A DNA stretch of 64,000 nucleotides, from NCBI RefSeq assembly GCF_048020265.1, contig NZ_CP171843.1, forward strand, positions 2,046,001 to 2,110,000. The letters are read 5' to 3'. The notes under the pieces were generated by a model that was given only the letters and a program-made list of their open reading frames with translations, was not told the origin of the DNA and ran no database searches. Source of the stretch: Limnohabitans_A sp048020265. Lineage in GTDB: Bacteria > Pseudomonadota > Gammaproteobacteria > Burkholderiales > Burkholderiaceae_C. Below, piece by piece: positions 32,291-41,441 of the stretch. A program made the position numbers and the translations under genes. Position 1 is the first letter of the stretch. Each line of letters opens with the position of its first letter.

Positions 32291-33480
32291 ACCTCTGATC
32301 CGCCTGCGTAAAGCCAAGGCACATCCATCACCCGCTCACCCATGAGGCGCATCGACAGGTTGCGCCCCAGCGCCACAGCGCCCTGGGCGTGGAAGATGCG
32401 GCCGTTGCGAATCGCCCGGGCCTGCACGCGGGCGTTGCGCGCCCAGCGTGCTTGGGCATAGGTCTGCAGTTGCTCGGGCACCATCGCGTTGCCCACACTC
32501 AGGCACTGCGCCAAGGCCTGTGCGTCTTCAATGGCCATGCCCGCGCCCTGTGCCAAATAAGGCCGCATGGGGTGCGCCGCATCACCCAGCAAGGCCACGC
32601 GGCCTTGCGCCATGTCGCTGGCACCGCTCACTGGCGAGCGGTCGTGCAGCGCCCACTGCCGCCAGGCGGGCACCGATGCCAAACGCTCGTGTAAATCGCG
32701 GCCCACCGCGCCCATGGCCTGCATCAGAGCCTGGGTGTGCCCAGCCCGGTCCCAGTCTTGAGCTTGGTCGGGTTTGACGCCGTGCACGATGGCCACCAGA
32801 TTGAGCCACTGCCCGCTGCGCACCGGGTAATGCACCACATGCAGGCGCGGCCCCATCCACACGGTGACCTGGTCGCTGCGCAAATGCGCGGGCAAGTCGG
32901 TCTGCGCCACCAGCGCCCGGTAAGCCAGGTGCCCGGTAAACCGCGCCGGGGCATCGCCCAGCAGTTGCTGGCGCACCCCGCTCCAGATACCGTCGGCCCC
33001 GATCAGGGCGCTGGCCTGCAGGTTCTGGCCTTCTGCAGTATTCACTTGCAAAGCCTCTGCGGTTTCGTACCAGCCATGCACGGTCTGTCCCAGATGCAAT
33101 GCCAAGCCTGCGTCCTGCACCGCCCGCTGCAGCAGGCCCTGCAAATCGGCCCGGTGGATGGTGGCGTAAGGCGCGCCATACAGCGTTTGCGCCCTTTCCC
33201 CTAGACGCAGCGTGCCCAGCACCTGCCCGGTTTGGGCGTCACGCGCTTGCAGCTGCTTGGGGAAAGCAGCCACCTGCGCCAGCGCCGCACCCAGACCCCA
33301 GGCCTGCAAGATGCGCGTTACATTCGGCCCGAGTTGGATGCCCGCGCCCACCTCGCTGAGCTGCGTGGCCCGCTCCAGCAATTGCACTGGCACCCTTTGC
33401 CTCGCACAGGCCAGGGCCGCCGCCAGCCCGCCGATACCGCCGCCTGCGATCACCACCGGATTGCGCTCATTTCTTGTCAT
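32263..33480 (-). CDS. FAD-dependent aromatic hydroxylase (salicylate/3-hydroxybenzoate hydroxylase type)
   Basis: The 405-residue protein is a group A flavin monooxygenase. It shows the Rossmann motif VIAGGGIGGLAAAL at the N-terminus, GADGIWSGVR (the DG motif) near residue 160 and LLGDAAHPMRPYLAQGAGMAIEDA (the GD motif) near 290. Family members hydroxylate single-ring aromatics with NAD(P)H and oxygen. Closeness to the tryptophan-to-anthranilate genes suggests an aromatic substrate, but salicylate, 3-hydroxybenzoate and others cannot be told apart. It converges on and overlaps the Mo-hydroxylase large subunit. Confidence 0.85.
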   Translation of the reverse strand: MTRNERNPVVIAGGGIGGLAAALACARQRVPVQLLERATQLSEVGAGIQLGPNVTRILQAWGLGAALAQVAAFPKQLQARDAQTGQVLGTLRLGERAQTLYGAPYATIHRADLQGLLQRAVQDAGLALHLGQTVHGWYETAEALQVNTAEGQNLQASALIGADGIWSGVRQQLLGDAPARFTGHLAYRALVAQTDLPAHLRSDQVTVWMGPRLHVVHYPVRSGQWLNLVAIVHGVKPDQAQDWDRAGHTQALMQAMGAVGRDLHERLASVPAWRQWALHDRSPVSGASDMAQGRVALLGDAAHPMRPYLAQGAGMAIEDAQALAQCLSVGNAMVPEQLQTYAQARWARNARVQARAIRNGRIFHAQGAVALGRNLSMRLMGERVMDVPWLYAGGSEVHSFKGNAL

Positions 33481-33533
33481 AGGTCAATTGTGCCCGGGCT
33501 TGAAGGAGTCAAAAAATTGGAAAATTGAAAACC

Positions 33534-34901
33534 ATGACCACGATCAAATCCCCCGAACTTTTATTGCCAGCGGGCTCGCTCGACAAAATGCGCGCCGCTT
33601 ACGACTTTGGTGCCGACGCCATCTATGCGGGCCAGCCGCGCTACAGCCTTCGGGCACGCAACAACGAATTCAAACTGGAGCAGATAGGCATCGGCATTGC
33701 CGAAGCGCACGCCCGGGGCAAAAAGTTTTTTGTCACCAGCAACCTGCTGCCGCACAACGACAAGGTGCGCACCTATTTGCGCGACATCGAACCAGTGATC
33801 GCCATGAAGCCTAATGCTCTGATCATGGCCGACCCGGGCCTGATCATGATGGTGCGCGAGAAATGGCCCGAAATGCCCATCCACCTGTCGGTGCAGGCCA
33901 ACACCGTCAACTGGGCGGCGGTGAAGTTCTGGCAGAAGGTGGGTGTGACCCGCATCATTCTGAGCCGCGAACTGAGCCTGGACGAGGTCGAAAAAATCCG
34001 CCAGGAATGCCCCGACATGGAGTTGGAAGTGTTTGTGCACGGCGCGTTGTGCATCGCGTATTCGGGCCGCTGTCTGTTGTCGGGCTATTTCAACCGCCGC
34101 GACCCCAACCAGGGCACCTGCACCAACGCTTGTCGCTGGAGCTATGGCACCCAAGAGGCCACCGACGAAACTGACCCTGGCGAGGTCCAACCCATCAAAA
34201 TGGATGGTGACTTCAACTTCGAGCAGGAACAGGAAAACGCCGACAAAACTTTCTCGGCCTGCGGCGATGGCCAGCGCCACCCCGCCGCAGACAAGGTCTA
34301 CCTGATCGAAGAAGCCGGACGTCCTGGCCAGCTCATGCCCATCATGGAAGACGAGCACGGCACTTACATCATGAACAGCAAGGACCTGCGTGCGGTGGAG
34401 CTGATCGAGCGCCTGGTCAAAATCGGCGTGGACTCGCTCAAGATCGAAGGCCGCACCAAGAGCCTGTATTACGTGAGCCGCACCGCGCAGGTGTACCGCC
34501 GCGCCATCGACGACGCGGTGGCCGGTCGCCCATTCAACCCCGAGCTGATCAGTGAACTCGACGGTCTGGCCTCACGCGGCTACACCTCGGGCTTTCTGGA
34601 GCGCCGCCCCGCGCAGGACTACCAGAACTACGAAACCGGCCATTCGGTGGGCCACCGCAGCCAGTTCGTAGGTGAGGTGCGCGAGGTGGGTGATGGCTGG
34701 GCGCTGGTCGAGACCAAAAACCGTTTCGCGGTGGGCGACACGATCGAAGTGATCCACCCCAGCGGCAACCGCAAACTGCCGCTGACGCACATGAAAAGCG
34801 AATCCGGCGAAGCCATCGAGGTGGCTGCGGGCAATCCGCTCAAGGTGTGGATTCCGCTGGACGGCCCGGCCGAGGGTGCTTTGATCGCACGGATATTCTG
34901 A
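33534..34901 (+). CDS. trhP: tRNA 5-hydroxyuridine synthesis protein TrhP, U32 family
   Basis: The 455-residue protein matches E. coli YegQ/TrhP, which with prephenate-derived chemistry hydroxylates U34 of tRNA. It has ELLLPAGSLDKMRAAYDFGADAIYAG at the start and the U32 signature EVFVHGALCIAYSGRCLLSGY. The cysteines in CIAYSGRC and GTCTNACRW fit an iron-sulfur site. The length agrees with TrhP. ATG 33534 is chosen over a TTG at 33525. It is divergent from the FAD monooxygenase gene and followed by a convergent aldo/keto reductase gene. Confidence 0.92.
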   Translation: MTTIKSPELLLPAGSLDKMRAAYDFGADAIYAGQPRYSLRARNNEFKLEQIGIGIAEAHARGKKFFVTSNLLPHNDKVRTYLRDIEPVIAMKPNALIMADPGLIMMVREKWPEMPIHLSVQANTVNWAAVKFWQKVGVTRIILSRELSLDEVEKIRQECPDMELEVFVHGALCIAYSGRCLLSGYFNRRDPNQGTCTNACRWSYGTQEATDETDPGEVQPIKMDGDFNFEQEQENADKTFSACGDGQRHPAADKVYLIEEAGRPGQLMPIMEDEHGTYIMNSKDLRAVELIERLVKIGVDSLKIEGRTKSLYYVSRTAQVYRRAIDDAVAGRPFNPELISELDGLASRGYTSGFLERRPAQDYQNYETGHSVGHRSQFVGEVREVGDGWALVETKNRFAVGDTIEVIHPSGNRKLPLTHMKSESGEAIEVAAGNPLKVWIPLDGPAEGALIARIF

Positions 34902-34929
34902 AACCCGTTACCGCATCGGACAGCTTGAT

Positions 34930-35925
34930 TCAGCGCCCGTTCAACGGGTAAGAAGGATCGTTATAGCCCGGCGTGGACGGATGCCCTGGGGCCACGAGGC
35001 TGTTGACCAGGGCTTCGTCTTCGGCGGTGATGCTCACCTCCAAAGCGCCCGCATAGTCTTGCCATTGGGCCAGCGTGCGCGGCCCGGCGATGACCGCGCT
35101 CACATGGCGGTTGGCCAGCACCCAAGCGGTGGCAAAGTGCGCCAGCGACACGCCTTTGGCGTCGCAGTGCTGACGCAGCGTTTGGGCAATCTGCAGCGAC
35201 TCTTCGCGGAATTCGGTTTCCATGATGCGTTTGTCGCCACGCGCTGCACGGCTGCCCTGTGCGGGGGCCTGACCGGGTGCATATTTGCCCGTGAGCACTC
35301 CGCGTGCAATCGGGCTGTAAGGCACCACGCCCAGGCCGTAATGCCCGCAAGCCTCCAGAATTTCCACCTCGGGCAAGCGATTGAGCAGGTTGTAATAAGG
35401 CTGGCACACCACGGGGCCGGGCATGTTCATTTGGCGGGCCATGTTCATCATCTCGGCAATGCGCCAGCCCCTGAAATTGGAGACACCCCAGTAACGGATC
35501 TTGCCGTCACGCAGCAGGGCCTCGATGGCCCGCAAGGGCTCTTCCAGGCTCATGCCGTTATAGTCGCGGTGCAGGTAATAAATGTCCAGGTGGTCAGTGC
35601 CCAGACGGCGCAGGCTGTCCTCGCAGGCACGCAGCATCCAGCTGCGCGAATAGCCTTGACAGTTGGGTTGATCCGACATCGCGTTGCCGACCTTGCTGGC
35701 CAACACCCAGCGATGGCGCTGGCCCTTGAGCACCTCACCCAGCATCTCCTCGGATTTGCCCAGCGTGTAAACGTCGGCAGTGTCGATGAAGTTGCAGCCC
35801 TTTTCCTGCGCATCGGCCACGATGCTGCGCGCATCTTCAAGCGGCGTCTGGTCGCCGAACATCATGGTGCCCAAGCACAGGCGGGACACTTTCAGGGGAC
35901 TTTTGCCCAGGGTGGTGAATTTCAT
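34930..35925 (-). CDS. Aldo/keto reductase
   Basis: The 331-residue NADPH-dependent oxidoreductase has the AKR pattern: GCNFIDTADVYTLGKSEEMLG with catalytic Asp and Tyr, LASKVGN with the lysine, and YYLHRDYN with the histidine. SNFRGWRIAEM and the C-terminal IAGPRTLAQW cofactor-binding segment follow. It is similar to the Tas/YghZ-type group. The substrate cannot be predicted. GGAG precedes the ATG, and it is transcribed alone, with a terminator between it and the next minus-strand gene upstream. Confidence 0.92.
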   Translation of the reverse strand: MKFTTLGKSPLKVSRLCLGTMMFGDQTPLEDARSIVADAQEKGCNFIDTADVYTLGKSEEMLGEVLKGQRHRWVLASKVGNAMSDQPNCQGYSRSWMLRACEDSLRRLGTDHLDIYYLHRDYNGMSLEEPLRAIEALLRDGKIRYWGVSNFRGWRIAEMMNMARQMNMPGPVVCQPYYNLLNRLPEVEILEACGHYGLGVVPYSPIARGVLTGKYAPGQAPAQGSRAARGDKRIMETEFREESLQIAQTLRQHCDAKGVSLAHFATAWVLANRHVSAVIAGPRTLAQWQDYAGALEVSITAEDEALVNSLVAPGHPSTPGYNDPSYPLNGR

Positions 35926-36034
35926 GTCGAGGTCTCCGAAAAAAATGGGGATGCAAGCACCTGTTGGGTTCTTGCGCTTCGCATGAGGGCCATGTTAGCC
36001 AAGCACTGGGCATCCCGTCTGACCAAAACGGACA

Positions 36035-36064
36035 CAAAAAGCCCAGGTCGTCAGGCCCGGGCTT
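36035..36064 (-). terminator. Terminator of the MBL-fold gene
   Basis: AAGCCC (36039-36044) pairs with GGGCTT (36059-36064), with inner GG/CC pairing. The A-run at 36036-36040 gives T residues on the minus strand, 29 bases after the stop. Confidence 0.75.
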
Positions 36065-36092
36065 GGGTAAGGTTTAAGGCTGCAGTGCTCGG

Positions 36093-37058
36093 TCAGGCCA
36101 CTGGTACAAACTGGTAGCCGTTGCCCGAGGGTGTGATGGAGCCAAAGGCAGGGAATGGAAAATGGAAACCGCCAGCCGTCATCTTTTCCTTGACCAGCAT
36201 GTCAAAAATCTTGCGACGGCTTTGGCGGGCCATCTCGGGATTCATGTCAAACAGCACCGCCCAGTCGGGATTACGGGCAAACAGCGATGGCACGTTGGTG
36301 ATGTCGGCGACGTAGGCAAACGATTGGCCCTCCGACCGCACCGTGAAGAGGGTGTGCCCGGGGGTGTGACCAAAAGCCGCAACCGACTGGACACCGGGGG
36401 CAACCATGGTGCCCGGCTCAAATTTGACCAATTGGTCCGCAGGCATATTCCCCAGAGCCCGTTTGACTGCTGCAAAAGCGCCTTGCATCGGCGCAGGCGC
36501 CGCCGCGATCCGGGCTTCGTCCGTCCAGAAAGCATGTTCAGGCGCAGGGACATGCACTCGGGCGTTGGGGTAGACCAGGCTGCCATTTTTGTAGCGCAAG
36601 CCGTTGATGTGGTCGCCATGAAAATGGCTGAGCACCACGTTGTTGATGTCTTCCGGCTTGAATCCGGCAGCAGCCAGATTGCCCAGCAGTTTGCCTGTGG
36701 TGGGCGGGCCGTTGTCGGCAAAGCCGGTGTCGAACAAATAGCGCTGATTGCCATTGACCAGCAAAAACGGTGTGAAAGGAATATCGATGTAATCGGTGGG
36801 CAAGTTCTGCGAGGCCAGCAGCGCCTTGATTTGGTCGAGCGGTACGGCGGGCACAAATTCTTGCCCCAGAGGACGACGCAAAGCGCCATCGTTCAGGGCA
36901 ATGATCTCCATCGTGCCGAGCTTCATCCGTTTGAAACCCACTGCGGGCAAGTCGGGCGGACCGAATTGCGGGGTGTTTTGCGACCAGACGGAGGAAAAGG
37001 TCAGCGCGGTGGCGCCGGCCATGCCTGCACCCAAAACATGACGGCGGTTCAACATCAT
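36093..37058 (-). CDS. Tat-exported metallo-beta-lactamase-fold hydrolase
   Basis: The 321-residue protein begins MMLNRRHVLGAGMAGATALT, a likely Tat signal, so it folds in the cytoplasm and is exported. The MBL motif HFHGDH lies near residue 145. Further metal ligands appear in FGHTPGHTLF and YVADITNVP. The family includes lactonases, glyoxalases and sulfatase-like enzymes, and the substrate is open. GGAGACACC precedes the ATG pair at 37058. Longer frames are rejected because the signal peptide and ribosome-binding site agree on this start. Confidence 0.88.
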   Translation of the reverse strand: MMLNRRHVLGAGMAGATALTFSSVWSQNTPQFGPPDLPAVGFKRMKLGTMEIIALNDGALRRPLGQEFVPAVPLDQIKALLASQNLPTDYIDIPFTPFLLVNGNQRYLFDTGFADNGPPTTGKLLGNLAAAGFKPEDINNVVLSHFHGDHINGLRYKNGSLVYPNARVHVPAPEHAFWTDEARIAAAPAPMQGAFAAVKRALGNMPADQLVKFEPGTMVAPGVQSVAAFGHTPGHTLFTVRSEGQSFAYVADITNVPSLFARNPDWAVLFDMNPEMARQSRRKIFDMLVKEKMTAGGFHFPFPAFGSITPSGNGYQFVPVA

Positions 37059-37169
37059 GGTGTCTCCTGAAAAATGAGTGTTCAGAATACGCGGGCTGCA
37101 ACGTCCCGGGCTTGTGGTCTTGATTGCCCACAGTGGGCACAGGGGAATTACGGCAGGCATTTGGCCCAC

Positions 37170-37202
37170 AAAAAAGCCCCGCCGGCTTTCGCGGACGGGG
37201 CT
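37170..37202 (-). terminator. Terminator of the mdh-acnB operon
   Basis: AGCCCCG (37175-37181) pairs with CGGGGCT (37196-37202), with an inner CCG/CGG helix. On the minus strand a run of six T residues follows. It lies 20 bases after the acnB stop. Confidence 0.85.
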
Positions 37203-37221
37203 CAGGCTCCAGCGAGGAGGA

Positions 37222-39813
37222 TCAGGCGGTCACGCCTTTGGCATTTTCAACGTACTCGTCGATCTGGTTGAAGTTGAGGTACTTGTAGATCGCCGCGCCG
37301 TCTTTGTTCACAATGCCCATGGCTTCGTGGTACTCGGCGACGGTGGGAATGTGCCCCAGCTTGGACGCGATCGCCGCCAATTCGGCCGAGGCCAAAAACA
37401 CATTGGTGTTCTTACCCAAGCGGTTAGGGAAATTGCGGGTGGAGGTGGACACCACGGTCGCGCCTTCGCGCACCTGGGCTTGGTTGCCCATGCACAGCGA
37501 GCAACCGGGCATTTCGGTGCGGGCACCTGCAGCGCCGAAGTTGGCGTAGTGGCCTTCTTTGATCAACTCGCTCTCGTCCATCTTGGTCGGTGGGGCGACC
37601 CACAGCTTGACGGGGATGTCGCGGCTGCCACCGAGCAGCTTGGCGGCTGCGCGGAAGTGACCGATGTTGGTCATGCACGAACCGATGAACGCTTCATCGA
37701 TCTTGGTGCCGGCCACTTCGGACAGGAACTTGGCGTCATCCGGGTCATTGGGGCAGCAAAGGATCGGCTCTTTGATCTCGTTCATGTCGATCTCGATGAC
37801 GTGCGCGTATTCAGCGTCCTTGTCGGCTTCGAGCAGCTCGGGCTTGGCCAACCAGGCTTCGACTTTCTCGATGCGGCGAGCCAGGGTTCGTGCGTCGGCG
37901 TAGCCGTCAGCGATCATGTTCTTCATGAGCACGATGTTGGACTTCAGGTACTCCTCGACCGGCTCTTTGTTGAGCTTGATGGTACAGCCAGCAGCCGAAC
38001 GTTCGGCAGACGCGTCGGACAATTCAAACGCTTGCTCGACCTTCAGGTTGGGCAGGCCTTCGATTTCCAGAATGCGGCCCGAGAACTCGTTGATTTTGCC
38101 GGACTTGGCCACGGTGAGCAGGCCCTTCTTGATCGCATACAAGGGAATGGCGTGCACCAGATCACGCAGGGTCACGCCAGGCTGCATTTCGCCTTTGAAG
38201 CGCACCAAGATGGATTCAGGCATGTCCAGGGGCATGACGCCCGTGGCCGCACCAAAGGCTACCAAGCCGGAGCCAGCAGGGAAGGAAATGCCAATCGGGA
38301 AACGGGTGTGCGAGTCGCCACCGGTACCGACAGTGTCAGGCAACAACAAGCGGTTGAGCCAGCTGTGGATCACGCCGTCACCAGGGCGCAAGGACACACC
38401 GCCGCGGTTGCTGATGAAGGCCGGCAGTTCGCGGTGGGTCTTGACGTCCACGGACTTGGGATAAGCCGCAGTGTGGCAGAACGACTGCATCACCATGTCG
38501 GCACTGAAGCCGAGGCAAGCCAGGTCTTTCAATTCGTCGCGGGTCATGGGGCCGGTGGTGTCTTGCGAACCCACGGTGGTCATCTTAGGCTCGCAATAAG
38601 TGCCGGGGCGAACGCCCTGGCCTTCTGGCAAACCCACAGCGCGGCCGACCATCTTTTGGGCCAGTGTGAAACCGGCTTTGGTGGCAGCGGGGGGCGCGGG
38701 CAAGCGGAACACAGTGGAAGCGGGCAAACCCAGGAACTCGCGGGCCTTGGCGGTCAGGCTGCGGCCAATGATCAAGTTGATGCGGCCGCCAGCGCGGACT
38801 TCGTCGAAGAGCACGTCGCTCTTGAGCTTGAATTCGGTGACGGTGGCGCCGTTCTTCACGATCTTGCCGTCGTAGGGCAGGATGTCGATCACATCACCCA
38901 TCTCCAGCTTCGACACGTCGACTTCAATCGGCAAGGCGCCAGAGTCTTCCTGGGTATTGAAAAAGATGGGAGCGATCTTGCCGCCCAAGGTCACACCACC
39001 AAAACGCTTGTTGGGCACAAACGGGATGTCTTGGCCGGTGGCCCAGATCACGCTGTTGGTGGCGGACTTACGGCTCGAGCCCGTGCCAACCACGTCGCCC
39101 ACGTAGGCCACCAAGTGACCTTTTTTCTTGAGGTCATCGATGAACTGCATCGGGCCACGCTTGCCGTCTTCTTCAGGCTTGAACGCTGCGCCAGGGCGGG
39201 TGTTCTTGAGCATGGCCAAATAGTGCAGCGGGATGTCGGGGCGGCTCCAGGCATCGGGGGCGGGGGACAAGTCGTCGGTATTGGTTTCACCAGGCACCTT
39301 GAACACGGTGACGGTGATTTTCTTTTCGACTTCGGGGCGGCTGGTGAACCACTCGGCATCGGCCCAGCTTTGCATGACTTCTTTGGCTTTAGCGTTGCCG
39401 GCCTTGGCTTTCTCAGCGACATCGTTGAAAAAGTCGAACATCAGCAGGGTTTTCTTCAATGCTTCGGCAGCCACAGCGGCCACTTCAGCGTTGTCGAGCA
39501 ACTCGATCAGGGGGTGCACGTTGTAGCCGCCCACCATGGTGCCCAGCAGCTCGGTGGCCTTGGCTTTGGAGACCAAGCCCACGTTGATTTCACCGTGGGC
39601 CACAGCGGCCAGGAAGGAGGCCTTGACCTTGGCGGCATCGTCCACACCCGGTGGTACGCGGTGCGTAAGCAGGTCCATCAAAAAGGCCTCTTCGCCAGCA
39701 GGTGGATTCTTGATCAATTCGATCAGTTCGGCCACTTGTTTGGCGTCCAAGGGCAGGGGCGGGATGCCCAAAGCAGCGCGTTCGGCTGCGTGTTCACGGT
39801 AGGCTTTCAACAT
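37222..39813 (-). CDS. acnB: Aconitate hydratase B
   Basis: AcnB isomerises citrate to isocitrate in the TCA cycle. The 863-residue product has the AcnB order: an N-terminal HEAT-like domain beginning MLKAYREHAAERAALGIPPLPL, a swivel domain, then the [4Fe-4S] domains. Cluster cysteines are in IGSCMTNIGHF and PGCSLCMGN. The ATG at 39813 has a GGAG sequence 6-9 bases ahead. It lies 32 bases after a small exported-protein gene and ends the mdh-CitE-like-exported protein-acnB run. Bacteria use the same family for 2-methylcitrate dehydration, so a dual role is possible. Confidence 0.98.
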   Translation of the reverse strand: MLKAYREHAAERAALGIPPLPLDAKQVAELIELIKNPPAGEEAFLMDLLTHRVPPGVDDAAKVKASFLAAVAHGEINVGLVSKAKATELLGTMVGGYNVHPLIELLDNAEVAAVAAEALKKTLLMFDFFNDVAEKAKAGNAKAKEVMQSWADAEWFTSRPEVEKKITVTVFKVPGETNTDDLSPAPDAWSRPDIPLHYLAMLKNTRPGAAFKPEEDGKRGPMQFIDDLKKKGHLVAYVGDVVGTGSSRKSATNSVIWATGQDIPFVPNKRFGGVTLGGKIAPIFFNTQEDSGALPIEVDVSKLEMGDVIDILPYDGKIVKNGATVTEFKLKSDVLFDEVRAGGRINLIIGRSLTAKAREFLGLPASTVFRLPAPPAATKAGFTLAQKMVGRAVGLPEGQGVRPGTYCEPKMTTVGSQDTTGPMTRDELKDLACLGFSADMVMQSFCHTAAYPKSVDVKTHRELPAFISNRGGVSLRPGDGVIHSWLNRLLLPDTVGTGGDSHTRFPIGISFPAGSGLVAFGAATGVMPLDMPESILVRFKGEMQPGVTLRDLVHAIPLYAIKKGLLTVAKSGKINEFSGRILEIEGLPNLKVEQAFELSDASAERSAAGCTIKLNKEPVEEYLKSNIVLMKNMIADGYADARTLARRIEKVEAWLAKPELLEADKDAEYAHVIEIDMNEIKEPILCCPNDPDDAKFLSEVAGTKIDEAFIGSCMTNIGHFRAAAKLLGGSRDIPVKLWVAPPTKMDESELIKEGHYANFGAAGARTEMPGCSLCMGNQAQVREGATVVSTSTRNFPNRLGKNTNVFLASAELAAIASKLGHIPTVAEYHEAMGIVNKDGAAIYKYLNFNQIDEYVENAKGVTA

Positions 39814-39845
39814 GGTTTTTCTCCTGTCAGTCAAAGTTTCAAGAT

Positions 39846-40376
39846 TTATCGCCCCATGCCTGTGGTATCGATCAGGCTGGGCGGGGGATTGGTTTTCATG
39901 TTCTCGGCAAAGGCCACCTGTTCGGCGTTGGCACATTCATCGGCCAGGCGACGGCCTTTGTTTTGGTCCATCAACATGGATTTGTTAGCCAACTGTAGCC
40001 AGACAGCGCCCGCTTTGCGGTCTTCCAGGCGGATCGCGCCTGTGCTGGTGGCCACCGGGTGCATGCGGTAGCGAAAGCCTTTGCCGTGCAGATAAAAATA
40101 GCCCGGCTGGGAGGTATCGGCTTCAAGTCGGACACTGGCACCCAGCTCGCAAGGCAACTGACCTTTGTGCACGCGCTCGGCGATGGCCAATTCTTCGAGA
40201 CCCATTGGGGTATCGGGCTCGCGCCGAGGGACCTCGGCTGCTTTGGATTTGGAACCTGCTTTGACGGCTGAGGTCTTGGACTTGGCTTGCGATACTTTGG
40301 AGGAAGCTGCTGTCGATTGAGACCACGCTGGCCAAACCAGCAAGAACGTCATCAAGGCTGCCGTTATTTTCAGCAT
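39846..40376 (-). CDS. Small exported protein of unknown function
   Basis: The 176-residue product starts MLKITAALMTFLLVWPAWSQ, a Sec signal peptide with probable cleavage after WSQ or nearby. A Lys/Ser/Ala-rich linker (about residues 22-50) follows, then a folded region with CELGASVRLEAD and GYFYLHGKGFRYRM. Two cysteines could form a disulfide in the periplasm. I do not recognise a named family. AGGAG before the ATG at 40376 sets the start. It lies between the CitE-like gene and acnB, about 30 bases from each, and is likely cotranscribed. Confidence 0.75.
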   Translation of the reverse strand: MLKITAALMTFLLVWPAWSQSTAASSKVSQAKSKTSAVKAGSKSKAAEVPRREPDTPMGLEELAIAERVHKGQLPCELGASVRLEADTSQPGYFYLHGKGFRYRMHPVATSTGAIRLEDRKAGAVWLQLANKSMLMDQNKGRRLADECANAEQVAFAENMKTNPPPSLIDTTGMGR

Positions 40377-40405
40377 CACGATCTCCTTCGCACGAATGGT
40401 CTTCA

Positions 40406-41422
40406 TCATGGAACAGATCGGGCCATATTGCCCGCAGCCGCAAAGAAAAGCTGAATCTCAGAAGGCAAACGACACCCTGTTTGGTGTGCGCGTTCGATGA
40501 GTTGCCAGAAAAACCGGTAACTGGCCCGGTCATGCAGTTGACCGGCGTGGCTGATGGGGGCCCATTGGGCAGCTTGCGCAGCCAGAATGATCTCGCTCGC
40601 CTGGGCGATTTGCGCTTCACCAGGGGCCATGGCCTCCAGAATGGGGCGGATCTGTTCGGGGTGGATGCTCCACATGCGGGTAAAACCCAGCTCGCGGGCC
40701 GCTTTTTGGGCAGCCATGCGAATGGCGCCGGGATTCTTGAATTCGGTGACCACGCAGTGCGAAGGCACTTTGCCGTGGGCGTGGCAGGCGCTGGCGATCT
40801 CGACCTTGGCACGCAGCACCAGCGGGTGGGTGAATTGTCCCTCGATACCCATGCCGTCAGCCGGTATCGCACCGCCATGAGCGGACACAAAGTCCATCAG
40901 GCCAAAGCTGATCGACTGCACCCGGGGATGGGCGGCGATGTCAAAGGCGCGGTGCACTGCGGCGGGCGATTCGATCAGCACATGCAGGGGCAAATCAGGA
41001 GCACCGGCGGCCAACAAGGCGGCCTGGGCATGCTCGACATCAGCCACGGTTTCGACTTTGGGCACCATGATGTGCGTCAAAACCTGACCAGCGTGGCCTG
41101 CGATGTGGGCCATGTCGGCTTCAAAACTGGGGTGGTCTACGGGGTGGACGCGCACCGCGATGCGGGCGTCAGGGCGGGCAGCGGTGGTGGCGAGGGCCAG
41201 TTCGGTGACCAGTGCAGCGTGTTCGGCTTCGCCACCGACGGGTGCGCCATCTTCGCAGTCCAGGGTGACATCAAAAACGCAGGTGCCGAACTCTTGCGTC
41301 ATCTCGGCCTGCAGTTGCAGGCTTTTGCGCATCCTCGCTTCGACACCGCTGTAATGGTCGCAAACCGGCAGCTGAACGCTTGCGGCTTGCGCACCCAACA
41401 GGACGTTGCGAGGATGGCTCAC
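40406..41422 (-). CDS. HpcH/HpaI aldolase / CitE-like lyase
   Basis: The 338-residue TIM-barrel protein belongs to the CitE/malyl-CoA lyase group of Mg-dependent C-C lyases. Visible motifs are VFDVTLDCEDGAP, which holds acidic metal-site residues, VRVHPVDHPSF, IMVPKVETVADVEHA and LHVLIESPAAV. It is longer than citrate lyase CitE, and no citrate lyase alpha or gamma genes are nearby. A (3S)-malyl-CoA or citramalyl-CoA lyase-like role is therefore more plausible, though the substrate is unproven. It follows mdh by 19 bases, tying it to the TCA operon. Confidence 0.82.
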   Translation of the reverse strand: MSHPRNVLLGAQAASVQLPVCDHYSGVEARMRKSLQLQAEMTQEFGTCVFDVTLDCEDGAPVGGEAEHAALVTELALATTAARPDARIAVRVHPVDHPSFEADMAHIAGHAGQVLTHIMVPKVETVADVEHAQAALLAAGAPDLPLHVLIESPAAVHRAFDIAAHPRVQSISFGLMDFVSAHGGAIPADGMGIEGQFTHPLVLRAKVEIASACHAHGKVPSHCVVTEFKNPGAIRMAAQKAARELGFTRMWSIHPEQIRPILEAMAPGEAQIAQASEIILAAQAAQWAPISHAGQLHDRASYRFFWQLIERAHQTGCRLPSEIQLFFAAAGNMARSVP

Positions 41423-41441
41423 TTGGATTTCTCGGCCTGAA

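Noticed and set aside
37078..40071. A 997-codon plus-strand open frame opposite acnB
   Set aside because: It is antisense to a complete, well-conserved acnB and the adjacent exported-protein gene. Its composition (Gly/His/Asp/Val-rich) is that of a high-GC shadow frame.
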